A DNA stretch of 64,000 bases from Hydractinia symbiolongicarpus (lineage: Eukaryota; Cnidaria; Hydrozoa; Anthoathecata; Hydractiniidae), in assembly GCF_029227915.1 (NCBI RefSeq), contig NC_079886.1, forward strand, positions 3,348,001-3,412,000, written 5' to 3'. Position 1 is the first letter of the stretch, and every line of letters starts with the position of its first letter. The position numbers and the translations under genes are program-made. This document shows positions 39,226-51,779 of this stretch, piece by piece. The notes beneath the pieces are model-generated. The model made no database searches, was not told where the DNA came from, and saw nothing but the letters and a program-made list of their open reading frames with translations.

Positions 39226-42200
39226 AGACAGTTTCAAAAACTACATTTCATTGACTTTCTAACGGTATCAGTCCGTTTCAGTTACAACGGTTGCGTCACA
39301 TATTCGTACCAACATGTATTTAGCGATATTTTTCTAATATTACTAGGTTGTATCGCTTTTAACAGTGAAACGATTGACTGTGGGAATTAATTGAACTGAT
39401 TTTGGACTTTAACTTTATAAGTGTGATAACTGAGACAATTGGACTCCAAGAAATAACAATGTTCTGAATTTGACATGATTGCCAGAGCTCAGCGATTACA
39501 CTGGGCGCTGTGGTAGCGCTTCATTTAAAAATGCAGATAAATAAGTCATTTTTTACTGTAGGACCATCCTAGCTGTTATTGCACGTTGAAGAAATAGAGA
39601 CAGTTTCAAAAACTACATTTCATTGACTTTCTAACGGTATCAGTCCGTTTCAGTTACAACGGTTGCGTCACATATTCGTACCAACATGTATTTAGCGATA
39701 TTTTTCTGATATTACTAGGTTGTATCGCTTTTAACAGTGAAACGATTGACTGTGGGAATTAATTGAACTGATTTTTGACTTTTACTTTATAAGTGTGATA
39801 ATTGAGACAATTGGACTCCAAGAACAAACAATGTTCTGAATTTGACATGATTGCTAGAGCTCAGCGATTACACTGGGCGCTGTGGTAGCGCTTCATTTAA
39901 AAATGCAGATAAATAAGTCATTTTTTACTGTAAGACCAATCCTAGCTGTTATCGCACGCTGAAAAAATAGAGACAGTTTCAAAAACTACATTTCGTTGAC
40001 TTTCTAACGGTATCAGTCCGTTTCTGTTACAACGGTTGCGTCACATATTCGTACCAACATGTATTTAGCGATACTTTTTTGATATTACTAGATTGCATCG
40101 CTTTTAACAGTGAAACGATTGACTGTGGGACTTAATTGAACTGATTTTGGACTTTAACTTTATAAATGTGATAATTGAAACAATTGGACTCCATGCAATA
40201 ACATTCTTCTTAAATTAGCATGATTGCCGGTACTCAACGATTACACTGGGCGCTGTGGCAGCGCTTCATTTAAAAGTGTAGATATATTAGTCATTTTTTA
40301 CTGTGGGACCAATCCTAGCCGTTATCGCACGCTGAAGAAATTGAGACAGTTTCAAAAACTACATTTCATTGACTTTCTAAAGGTATCAGTCCGTTTCTGT
40401 TACAACGGTTGCGTCACATATTCGTACCAACATGTATTTAGCGATACTTTTTTGATATTACTAGATTGCATCGCTTTTAACAGTGAAACGATTGACTGTG
40501 GGACTTAATTGAACTGATTTTGGACTTTAACTTTATAAATGTGATAATTGAAACAATTGGACTCCATGCAATAACATTCTTCTTAAATTAGCATGATTGC
40601 CGGTACTCAGCGATTACACTGGGCGTTGTGGCAGCGCTTCATTTAAAAGTGTAGATATATTAGTCATTTTTTACTGTGGGACCAATCCTAGCCGTTATCG
40701 CACGCTGAAGAAATTGAGACAGTTTCAAAAACTACATTTCATTGACTTTCTAAAGGTATCAGTCCGTTTCTGTTACAACGGTTGCGTGACATATTCGTAC
40801 CAACATGTGTTTAGCGATATTTTTCTGATATTACTAGGTTGTATCGCTTTTAACAGTGAAACGATTGACTGTGGGACTTAATTGAACTGATTTTGGACTT
40901 TAACTTTATAAGTGTGATAATTAAGGAAATTGAACTCCAAGAAAAAACAATGTTCTGAATTTGACATGATTGCTAGAACTCAGGGATTACACTGGGCGCT
41001 GTGGTAGCGCTTCATTTAAAAATGCAGATCAATAAGTCATTTTTTACTGTAGGGCCAATCCTAGCTGTTATCGCACGCAGAAGAAATAGAGACAGTTTCA
41101 AAAACTACATTTCATTGACTTTCTAACGGTATCAGTCCGTTTCAGTTACAACGGTTGCGTCACAAATTCGTACCAACATGTATTTAGCGATATTTTTCTG
41201 ATATCACTAGGTTGTATCGCTTTTAACAGTGAAACGATTGACTGTGGGAATTAATTGAACTGATTTTGGACTTTAACTTTATAAGTGTGATAATTGAGAC
41301 AATTGGACTCCAAGAAATAACAATGTTTTGCGTTTGACATGATTGCTAGAGCTCAGCGATTACACTGGGCGCTGTGGTAGCGCTTCATTTAAAAATGCAG
41401 ATAAATAAGTCATTTTTTACTGTAGAACCAATCCTAGCTGTTATCGCACGCTGAAGAAATAGAGACAGTTTCAAAAACTATATTTCATTGACTTTCTAAC
41501 GGTATCAGTCCGTTTCTGTTACAACGGTTGCGTCACATATTCGTACCAACATGTATTTAGCGATACTTTTCTGATATTACTAGATTGCATCGCTTTTAAC
41601 AGTGAAACGATTGACTGTGGGACTTAATTGAACTGATTTTGGACTGTGAGCGTACAAATGTGATGAATGAGACAATTTGACTCCATGAAATAACACTCTT
41701 CTTAAATTGGCATAATTGCCGGAACTCTGCGATTAAACTGGGCGCTGTGGTAGCGCTTCATTTAAAAATGTAGATAAATAACTCATTTTTTACTGTAGGA
41801 CCAATCCTAGCCGTTATCGCACGCTAAAAAAATAGAAACAGTTTCAAAAACTACATTTCATTGACTTTCTATCGGTATCAGTCCATTTCTGTTACAACGG
41901 TTGCGTCACATATTCGTACCAACATGTATTTAGCGATGTTTTTCTGATAATATTAGGTTGCATCGCTTTTAACAGTGAAACGATTGACTGCAGGACTTAC
42001 TTGAAAGGATTTTGGACTTTAACTTTATAAATGTGATAATTGAAACAATTGGACTCCATGCAATAACATTCTTCTTAAATTGGCATGATTGCCGGTACTC
42101 AGCGATTACACTGGGCGCTGTGGCAGCGCTTCATTTAAAAGTGTAGATATATTAGTCATTTTTTACTGTGGGACCAATCCTAGCCGTTATCGCACGCTGA

Positions 42201-43325
42201 AGAAATTGAGACAGTTTCAAAAAGTACATTTCATTGACTTTCTAACGGTATCAGTCCGTTTCTGTTACAACGGTTGCGTGACATATTCGTACCAACATGT
42301 GTTTAGCGATATTTTTCTGATATTACTAGGTTGTATCGCTTTTAACAGTGAAACGATTGACTGTGGGACTAAATTGAACTGATTTTGGACTTTAACTTTA
42401 TAAGTGTGATAATTAAGGAAATTGAACTCTAAGAAAAAACAATGTTCTGAATTTGACATGATTGCTAGAACTCAGCGATTACACTGGGCGCTGTGGTAGC
42501 GCTTCATTTAAAAATGCAGATCAATAAGTCATTTTTTACTGTAGGGCCAATCCTAGCTGTTATCGAACGCTGAAGAAATAGAGACAGTTTCAAAAACTAC
42601 ATTTCATGACTTTCTAACGGTATCAGTCCGTTTCAGTTACAACGGTTGCGTCACATTTTCGTACCAACGTGTATTTAGCGATGTTTTTCTGATAATACTA
42701 GGTTGCATCGCTTTTAGCAGTGAAACGATTGACTGCAGGACTTACTTGAACTGACTTTGGACTTTAACTTTATAAATGTGATAATTGAAACAATTGGACT
42801 CCATGCAATAACATTCTTCTTAAATTGGCATGATTGACGGAACTCAGCTATTACACTGGGCGCTGTGGTAGCGCTTCATTTAAAAATGTAGATATGTAAG
42901 TCAGTTTTTACTGTGGGACCACTCTCAGCCGTTATCGCACGCTGAAGAAATATATACAGTTTTAAAAACTACATTTCGTTGACTTTCTATCGGTATCAGT
43001 CCGTTTCTGTTACTACAGTTGCGTCACATATTCGTACCAACGTGTATTTGGCGATGTTTTTCTGATAATACTAGGTTGCATCGCTTTTAACAGTGAAACG
43101 ATTGACTGCAGACTTACTTGAACTGACTTTGGACTTTAACTTTATAAATGTGATAATTGAAACAATTGGACTCCATGCAATAACATTCTTCTTAAATTGG
43201 CATGATTGACGGAACTCAGCTATTACAATGGGCGCTGTGGTAGCGCTTCATTTAAAAATGTAGATATGTAGGTCATTTTTTTGTGTGGGGACAATCCTAG
43301 CCGTTATCGCACGCTGAGGAAATTG
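39226..43325. repeat. Higher-order repeat block 6, copy 2: 11-monomer unit of ~4100 bp
   Basis: This is a near-complete repeat of 35125-39225. The joint falls between 39222, where the sequence still follows the 'aattgagacag' form, and 39331, where 'ttctaatattac' of the unit start appears. Differences I noticed from copy 1 include 'gggcgttgtggc' (40622) for 'gggcgctgtggc', 'ttttgcgtttgac' (41327) for 'ttttgaatttgac', and 'cttgaaaggatttt' (42001) for 'cttgaactgatttt'. Its last six monomers (from 41262) are also copy 1 of the 6-mer block that follows. Confidence 0.9.
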
Positions 43326-46300
43326 AGACAGTTTCAAAAACTACATTTCATTGACTTTCTAACGGTATCAGTCCGTTTCTGTTACAACGGTTGCGTGACA
43401 TATTCGTACCAACATGTGTTTAGCGATATTTTTCTGATATTACTAGGTTGTATCGCTTTTAACAGTGAAACGATTGACTGTGGGAATTAATTGAACTGAT
43501 TTTGGACTTTAACTTTATAAGTGTGATAATTGAGACAATTGGACTCCAAGAAATAACAATGTTTTGAATTTGACATGATTGCTAGAGCTCAGCGATTACA
43601 CTGGGCGCTGTGGTAGCGCTTCATTTAAAAATGCAGATAAATAAGTCATTTTTTACTGTAGAACCAATCCTAGCTGTTATCGCACGCTGAAGAAATAGAG
43701 ACAGTTTCAAAAACTATATTTCATTGACTTTCTAACGGTATCAGTCCGTTTCTGTTACAACGGTTGCGTCACATATTCGTACCAACATGTATTTAGCGAT
43801 ACTTTTCTGATATTACTAGATTGCATCGCTTTTAACAGTGAAACGATTGACTGTGGGACTTAATTGAACTGATTTTGGACTGTGAGCGTACAAATGTGAT
43901 GAATGAGACAATTTGACTCCATGAAATAACACTCTTCTTAAATTGGCATAATTGCCGGAACTCTGCGATTAAACTGGGCGCTGTGGTAGCGCTTCATTTA
44001 AAAATGTAGATAAATAACTCATTTTTTACTGTAGGACCAATCCTAGCCGTTATCGCACGCTAAAAAAATAGAAACAGTTTCAAAAACTACATTTCATTGA
44101 CTTTCTATCGGTATCAGTCCATTTCTGTTACAACGGTTGCGTCACATATTCGTACCAACATGTATTTAGCGATGTTTTTCTGATAATATTAGGTTGCATC
44201 GCTTTTAACAGTGAAACGATTGACTGCAGGACTTACTTGAACTGATTTTGGACTTTAACTTTATAAATGTGATAATTGAAACAATTGGACTCCATGCAAT
44301 AACATTCTTCTTAAATTGGCATGATTGCCGGTACTCAGCGATTACACTGGGCGCTGTGGCAGCGCTTCATTTAAAAGTGTAGATATATTAGTCATTTTTT
44401 ACTGTGGGACCAATCCTAGCCGTTATCGCACGCTGAAGAAATTGAGACAGTTTCAAAAAGTACATTTCATTGACTTTCTAACGGTATCAGTCCGTTTCTG
44501 TTACAACGGTTGCGTGACATATTCGTACCAACATGTGTTTAGCGATATTTTTCTGATATTACTAGGTTGTATCGCTTTTAACAGTGAAACGATTGACTGT
44601 GGGACTAAATTGAACTGATTTTGGACTTTAACTTTATAAGTGTGATAATTAAGGAAATTGAACTCCGAGAAAAAACAATGTTCTGAATTTGACATGATTG
44701 CTAGAACTCAGCGATTACACTGGGCGCTGTGGTAGCGCTTCATTTAAAAATGCAGATCAATAAGTCATTTTTTACTGTAGGGCCAATCCTAGCTGTTATC
44801 GCACGCTGAAGAAATAGAGACAGTTTCAAAAACTACATTTCATGACTTTCTAACGGTATCAGTCCGTTTCAGTTACAACGGTTGCGTCACATTTTCGTAC
44901 CAACGTGTATTTAGCGATGTTTTTCTGATAATACTAGGTTGCATCGCTTTTAACAGTGAAACGATTGACTGCAGGACTTACTTGAACTGACTTTGGACTT
45001 TAACTTTATAAATGTGATAATTGAAACAATTGGACTCCATGCAATAACATTCTTCTTAAATTGGCATGATTGACGGAACTCAGCTATTACACTGGGCGCT
45101 GTGGTAGCGCTTCATTTAAAAATGTAGATATGTAAGTCAGTTTTTACTGTGGGACCACTCTCAGCCGTTATCGCACGCTGAAGAAATATATACAGTTTTA
45201 AAAACTACATTTCGTTGACTTTCTATCGGTATCAGTCCGTTTCTGTTACTACAGTTGCGTCACATATTCGTACCAACGTGTATTTGGCGATGTTTTTCTG
45301 ATAATACTAGGTTGCATCGCTTTTAACAGTGAAACGATTGACTGCAGACTTACTTGAACTGACTTTGGACTTTAACTTTATAAATGTGATAATTGAAACA
45401 ATTGGACTCCATGCAATAACATTCTTCTTAAATTGGCATGATTGACGGAACTCAGCTATTACAATGGGCGCTGTGGTAGCGCTTCATTTAAAAATGTAGA
45501 TATGTAGGTCATTTTTTTGTGTGGGGACAATCCTAGCCGTTATCGCACGCTGAGGAAATTGAGACAGTTTCAAAAACTACATTTCATTGACTTTCTAACG
45601 GTATCAGTCCGTTTCTGTTACAACGGTTGCGTGACATATTCGTACCAACATGTGTTTAGCGATATTTTTCTGATATTACTAGGTTGTATCGCTTTTAACA
45701 GTGAAACGATTGACTGTGGGACTTAATTGAACTGATTTTGGACTTTAACTTTATAAGTGTGATAATTAAGGAAATTGAACTCCAAGAAATAACAATGTTC
45801 TGAATTTGACATGATTGCTAGAACTCAGCGATTACACTGGGCGCTGTGGTAGCGCTTCATTTAAAAATGCAGATAAATAAGTCATTTTTTACTGTAGAAC
45901 CAATCCTAGCTGTTATCGCACGCTGAAGAAATAGAGACAGTTTCAAAAACTATATTTCATTGACTTTCTAACGGTATCAGTCCGTTTCTGTTACAACGGT
46001 TGCGTCACATATTCGTACCAACATGTATTTAGCGATACTTTTCTGATATTACTAGATTGCATCGCTTTTAACAGTGAAACGATTGACTGTGGGACTTAAT
46101 TGAACTGATTTTGGACTGTGAGCGTACAAATGTGATGAATGAGACAATTTGACTCCATGAAATAACACTCTTCTTAAATTGGCATAATTGCCGGAACTCT
46201 GCGATTAAACTGGGCGCTGTGGTAGCGCTTCATTTAAAAATGCAGATAAATAACTCATTTTTTACTGTAGGACCAATCCTAGCCGTTATCGCACGCTAAA

Positions 46301-48060
46301 AAAATAGAAACAGTTTCAAAAACTACATTTCATTGACTTTCTATCGGTATCAGTCCATTTCTGTTACAACGGTTGCGTCACATATTCGTACCAACATGTA
46401 TTTAGCGATGTTTTTCTGATAATATTAGGTTGCATCGCTTTTAACAGTGAAACGATTGACTGCAGGACTTACTTGAACTGATTTTGGACTTTAACTTTAT
46501 AAATGTGATAATTGAAACAATTGGACTCCATGCAATAACATTCTTCTTAAATTGGCATGATTGCCGGTACTCAGCGATTACACTGGGCGCTGTGGCAGCG
46601 CTTCATTTAAAAGTGTAGATATATTAGTCATTTTTTACTGTGGGACCAATCCTAGCCGTTATCGCACGCTGAAGAAATTGAGACAGTTTCAAAAAGTACA
46701 TTTCATTGACTTTCTAACGGTATCAGTCCGTTTCTGTTACAACGGTTGCGTGACATATTCGTACCAACATGTGTTTAGCGATATTTTTCTGATATTACTA
46801 GGTTGTATCGCTTTTAACAGTGAAACGATTGACTGTGGGACTAAATTGAACTGATTTTGGACTTTAACTTTATAAGTGTGATAATTAAGGAAATTGAACT
46901 CCGAGAAAAAACAATGTTCTGAATTTGACATGATTGCTAGAACTCAGCGATTACACTGGGCGCTGTGGTAGCGCTTCATTTAAAAATGCAGATCAATAAG
47001 TCATTTTTTACTGTAGGGCCAATCCTAGCTGTTATCGCACGCTGAAGAAATAGAGACAGTTTCAAAAACTACATTTCATGACTTTCTAACGGTATCAGTC
47101 CGTTTCAGTTACAACGGTTGCGTCACATTTTCGTACCAACGTGTATTTAGCGATGTTTTTCTGATAATACTAGGTTGCATCGCTTTTAACAGTGAAACGA
47201 TTGACTGCAGGACTTACTTGAACTGACTTTGGACTTTAACTTTATAAATGTGATAATTGAAACAATTGGACTCCATGCAATAACATTCTTCTTAAATTGG
47301 CATGATTGACGGAACTCAGCTATTACACTGGGCGCTGTGGTAGCGCTTCATTTAAAAATGTAGATATGTAAGTCAGTTTTTACTGTGGGACCACTCTCAG
47401 CCGTTATCGCACGCTGAAGAAATATATACAGTTTTAAAAACTACATTTCGTTGACTTTCTATCGGTATCAGTCCGTTTCTGTTACTACAGTTGCGTCACA
47501 TATTCGTACCAACGTGTATTTGGCGATGTTTTTCTGATAATACTAGGTTGCATCGCTTTTAACAGTGAAACGATTGACTGCAGACTTACTTGAACTGACT
47601 TTGGACTTTAACTTTATAAATGTGATAATTGAAACAATTGGACTCCATGCAATAACATTCTTCTTAAATTGGCATGATTGACGGAACTCAGCTATTACAA
47701 TGGGCGCTGTGGTAGCGCTTCATTTAAAAATGTAGATATGTAGGTCATTTTTTTGTGTGGGGACAATCCTAGCCGTTATCGCACGCTGAGGAAATTGAGA
47801 CAGTTTCAAAAACTACATTTCATTGACTTTCTAACGGTATCAGTCCGTTTCTGTTACAACGGTTGCGTGACATATTCGTACCAACATGTGTTTAGCGATA
47901 TTTTTCTGATATTACTAGGTTGTATCGCTTTTAACAGTGAAACGATTGACTGTGGGACTTAATTGAACTGATTTTGGACTTTAACTTTATAAGTGTGATA
48001 ATTAAGGAAATTGAACTCCAAGAAATAACAATGTTCTGAATTTGACATGATTGCTAGAAC
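41246..48060. repeat. Higher-order repeat block 7: 2236 bp 6-mer unit, three near-identical copies
   Basis: The order A, C, B, A, B, B occurs at 41262-43125, 43498-45361 and 45734-47597, each step 2236 bp. It continues briefly with A at 47970. The second and third copies share private changes such as 'gaactccgagaaaaaac' (about 44663 and 46899) and 'cgctgaggaaattg' (about 45550 and 47786). Beyond the first ~120 bp of the unit I found only one base difference between these two copies by eye ('aatgtagataaataac' near 44015 against 'aatgcagataaataac' near 46251). The first ~120 bp differ because the third copy starts with a different A variant ('aattaaggaaattgaac', 'gctagaactc'). The unit equals the last six monomers of the 11-mer. 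Confidence 0.93.
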
Positions 48061-51000
48061 TCAGCGATTACACTGGGCGCTGTGTTAGCGCTTCATTTAA
48101 AAATGCAGATCAATAAGTCATTTTTTACTGTAGGGCCAATCCTAGCTGTTATCGCACGCAGAAGAAATAGAGACAGTTTCAAAAACTACATTTCATTGAC
48201 TTTCTAACGGTATCAGTCCGTTTCAGTTACAACGGTTGCGTCACATCTTCGTACCAACATTTATTTAGCGATATTTTTCTGATATCACTAGGTTGTATCG
48301 CTTTTAACAGTGAAACGATTGACTGTGGGAATTAATTGAACTGATTTTGGACTTTAACTTTATAAGTGTGATAATTGAGACAATTGGACTCCAAGAAATA
48401 ACAATGTTTTGAATTTGACATGATTGCTAGAGCTCAGCGATTACACTGGGCGCTGTGGTAGCGCTTCATTTAAAAATGCAGATAAATAAGTCATTTTTTA
48501 CTGTAGGACCAATCCTAGCTGTTATTGCACGCTGAAGAAATAGAGACAGTTTCAAAAACTACATTTCATGACTTTCTAACGGTATCAGTCCGTTTCAGTT
48601 ACAACGGTTGCGTCACATTTTCGTACAAACATGTGTTTAGCGATATTTTTCTGTTATTACTAGGTTGTATCGCTTTTAACAGTGAAACGATTGACTGTGG
48701 AAATTAATTGAACTGATTTTGGACTTTAACTTTATAAGTGTGATAATTGAGACAATTGGACTCCAAGAAATAACAATGTTTTGAATTTGACATGATTGCT
48801 AGAGCTCAGCGATTACACTGGGCGCTGTGGTAGCGCTTCATTTAAAAATGTAGATATATAAGTCATTTTTTACTGTGGGACCAATCTCAGCCGTTATCGC
48901 ACGCTGAAGAAATATAGACAGTTTCAAAAACTACATTTCGTTGACTTTCTATCGGTATCAGTCCGTTTCTGTTACTACAGTTGCGTCACATATTCGTACC
49001 AACGTGTATTTAGCGATGTTTTTCTGATAATACTAGGTTGCATCGCTTTTAACAGTGAAACGATTGACTGCAGGACTTACTTGAACTGACTTTGGGCTTT
49101 AACTTTATAAATGTGATAATTGAAACAATTGGACTCCATGCAATAACATTCTTCTTAAATTGGCATGATTGACGGAACTCAGCTATTACACTGGGCGCTG
49201 TGGTAGCGCTTCATTTAAAAATGTAGATATGTAAGTCATTTTTTACTGTGGGACCAATCTCAGCCGTTATCGCACGCTGAAGAAATATAGACAGTTTCAA
49301 AAACTACATTTCGTTGACTTTCTATCGGTATCAGTCCGTTTCTGTTACTACAGTTGCGTCACATATTCGTACCAACGTGTATTTAGCGATGTTTTTCTGA
49401 TAATACTAGGTTGCATCGCTATTAACAGTGAAACGATTGACTGCAGACTTACTTGAACTGACTTTGGACTTTAACTTTATAAATGTGATAATTGAAACAA
49501 TTGGACTCCATGCAATAACATTCTTCTTAAATTGGCATGATTGACGGAACTCAGCTATTACACTGGGCGCTGTGGTAGCGCTTCATTTAAAAATGTAGAT
49601 ATGTAGGTCATTTTTTTGTGTGGGGACAATCCTAGCCGTTATCGCACGCTGAAGAAATTGAGACAGTTTCAAAAACTACATTTCATTGACGTTCTAACGG
49701 TATCAGTCCGTTGCTGTTACAACGGTTGCGTGACATATTCGTACCAACATGTGTTTAGCGATATTTTTCTGATATTACTAGGTTGCATCGCTTTTAACAG
49801 TGAAACAATTGACTGTGGGACTTAATTGAACTGATTTTGGACTTTAACTTTATAAGTGTGATAATTAAGAAAATTGAACTCCAAGAAATAACAATGTTCT
49901 GAATTTGACATGATTGCTAGAACTCAGCGATTACACTGGGCGCTGTTGTAGCGCTTCATTTAAAAATGCAGATAAATAAGTCATTTTTTACTGTAGGGCC
50001 AATCCTAGCTGTTATCCCACGCAGAAGAAAAAGAGACAGTTTCAAAAACTACATTTCATTGACTTTCTATCGGTATCAGTCCGTTTCTGTTACTACGGTT
50101 GCGTCACATATTCGTACCAACATGTATTTAGCGATGTTTTTCTGATAATATTAGGTTGCATCGCTTTTAACAGTGAAACGATTGACTGTGGGACTTAATT
50201 GAACTGATTTTGGACTTTAACTTTATAAGTGTGATAATTAAGAAAATTGAACTCCAAGAAATAACAATGTTCTGAATTTGACATGATTGCTAGAACTCAG
50301 CGATTACACTGGGCGCTGTGGTAGCGCTTCATTTAAAACTGCAGATAAATAAGTCATTTTTTACTGTAGGGCCTATCCTAGCTGTTATGGCACGCAGAAG
50401 AAATAGAGACAGTTTCAAAAACTACATTTCATTGACTTTCTAACGGTCCGTTTCAGTTACAACGGTTGCGTCACATATTCGTACCAACATGTATTTAGCG
50501 ATATTTTTCTGATATTACTAGGTTGTATCGCTTTTAACAGTGAACGATTGACTGTGGGACTTAATTGAACTGATTTTGGCCTTTAACTTCATATGTGTGA
50601 TAACTGAGGCAATTGAACTCCAAGAAATAACAATGTTCTGAATTTGACATGATTGCTAGAACTCAGCGATTACACTGGGCGCTGTAGTAGCGCTTCATTT
50701 AAAAATGCAGATAAATAAGTCATTTTTTACTGTAGGAACAATCCTAGCCGTTATCGAACGCTGAAGAATTACAGACAGTTTCAAAAACTACATTTCATTG
50801 ACTTTCTAACGGTATCAGTCCGTTTCAGTTACAACAGTTCGGTCACATTTTCGCACCAACATGTATTTAGCGATATTTTTCTGATATTACTAGGTTGCAT
50901 CGCTTTTAACAGTGAAAAGATTGACTGTGGGACTTAAATGAAATGATTTTGGACTGTGACCTTACAAATGTGAAGAATGAGACAATTGGACTCCATGAAA

Positions 51001-51317
51001 TAACATTCTCCTTAAATTGGCATGATTGCCGGTACTCAGCGATTACACTGGGCGCTGATGTAGCGCTTTATTTAAAAATGTAGATATGTAAGTCATTTTT
51101 TACTGTGTGACCAATCCTAGCCGTTATCGCACGCTGAAGAAATTGAGACAGTTTCAAAAACTACATTTCATTGACTTTCTAACGGTGTCAGCCCGTTTGA
51201 GTTATAACAGTTCGGTCACATTTTCGTACCAACATGTATTTAGCGATATTTTTCTGATATTACTAGGTTGCATCGCTTGTAACAGTGAAACGATTGACTG
51301 TGGGACTTAATTGAAAT
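48061..51317. repeat. A/B mosaic satellite segment
   Basis: Anchors: A 48343, A 48715, B 49088, B 49460, A 49833, A 50206, A 50572, C 50945. The two B monomers form a 372 bp tandem pair with 'ctgactttgg', 'ctttctatcgg' and 'gttactacagttgcg', related to the B pair in block 7. The class C monomers return here with 'gactgtgacctt' rather than 'gactgtgagctt'. A 6 bp deletion allele ('taacggtccgtttcag', lacking 'atcagt') first appears at about 50451. No larger unit repeats cleanly. Confidence 0.8.
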
Positions 51318-51691
51318 GATTTTGGACTGTGACCTTACAAATGTGAAGAATGAGACAATTGAACTCCAAGAAATAACCAATGTTCTGAAATTGACATGAT
51401 TGCTAGAACTCAGCGATTACACTGGGCGCTGTAGTAGCGCTTCATTTAAAAATGCAGATAAATAAGTTATTTTTTACTGTAGGACCAACCCTAGCTGTTA
51501 TCGCACGCTGAAGAAATAGAGACAGTTTCAAAAACTACATTTCATTGACTTTCTAAAGGTATCAGTCCGTTTCAGTTACAACGGTTGCGTCACATATTCG
51601 TACCAACATGTATTTAGCGATATTTTTCAGATATTACTAGGTTGTATCGCTTTTAACAGTGAAACGATTGACTGTGGGACTTAATTGAACT
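51318..51691. repeat. Chimeric C/A monomer
   Basis: The monomer starts as class C ('gactgtgaccttac', 'gtgaagaatgagac') and continues as class A ('aactccaagaaataacc', 'aatgttctg'). The switch is in or next to 'gacaattg' at about 51353-51362. The left part matches the preceding C monomer at 50945, including its 'gtgaagaatg' change, so the event followed duplication of that monomer. Confidence 0.75.
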
Positions 51692-51779
51692 GATTTTGGA
51701 CTTTAACTTTATAAGTGTGATAATTGAGACAATTGAACTCCAAGAAATAACAATGTTCTGAATTTGACATGATTGCTAG

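Noticed and set aside
39181-39390. 60-69 codon plus-strand frames at 39181, 43281, 45517, 47753, 48525, 49616 and 51107
   Set aside because: They are shorter versions of the same satellite frame, starting at TTG or GTG. Their ends shift with single-base variants in each monomer.
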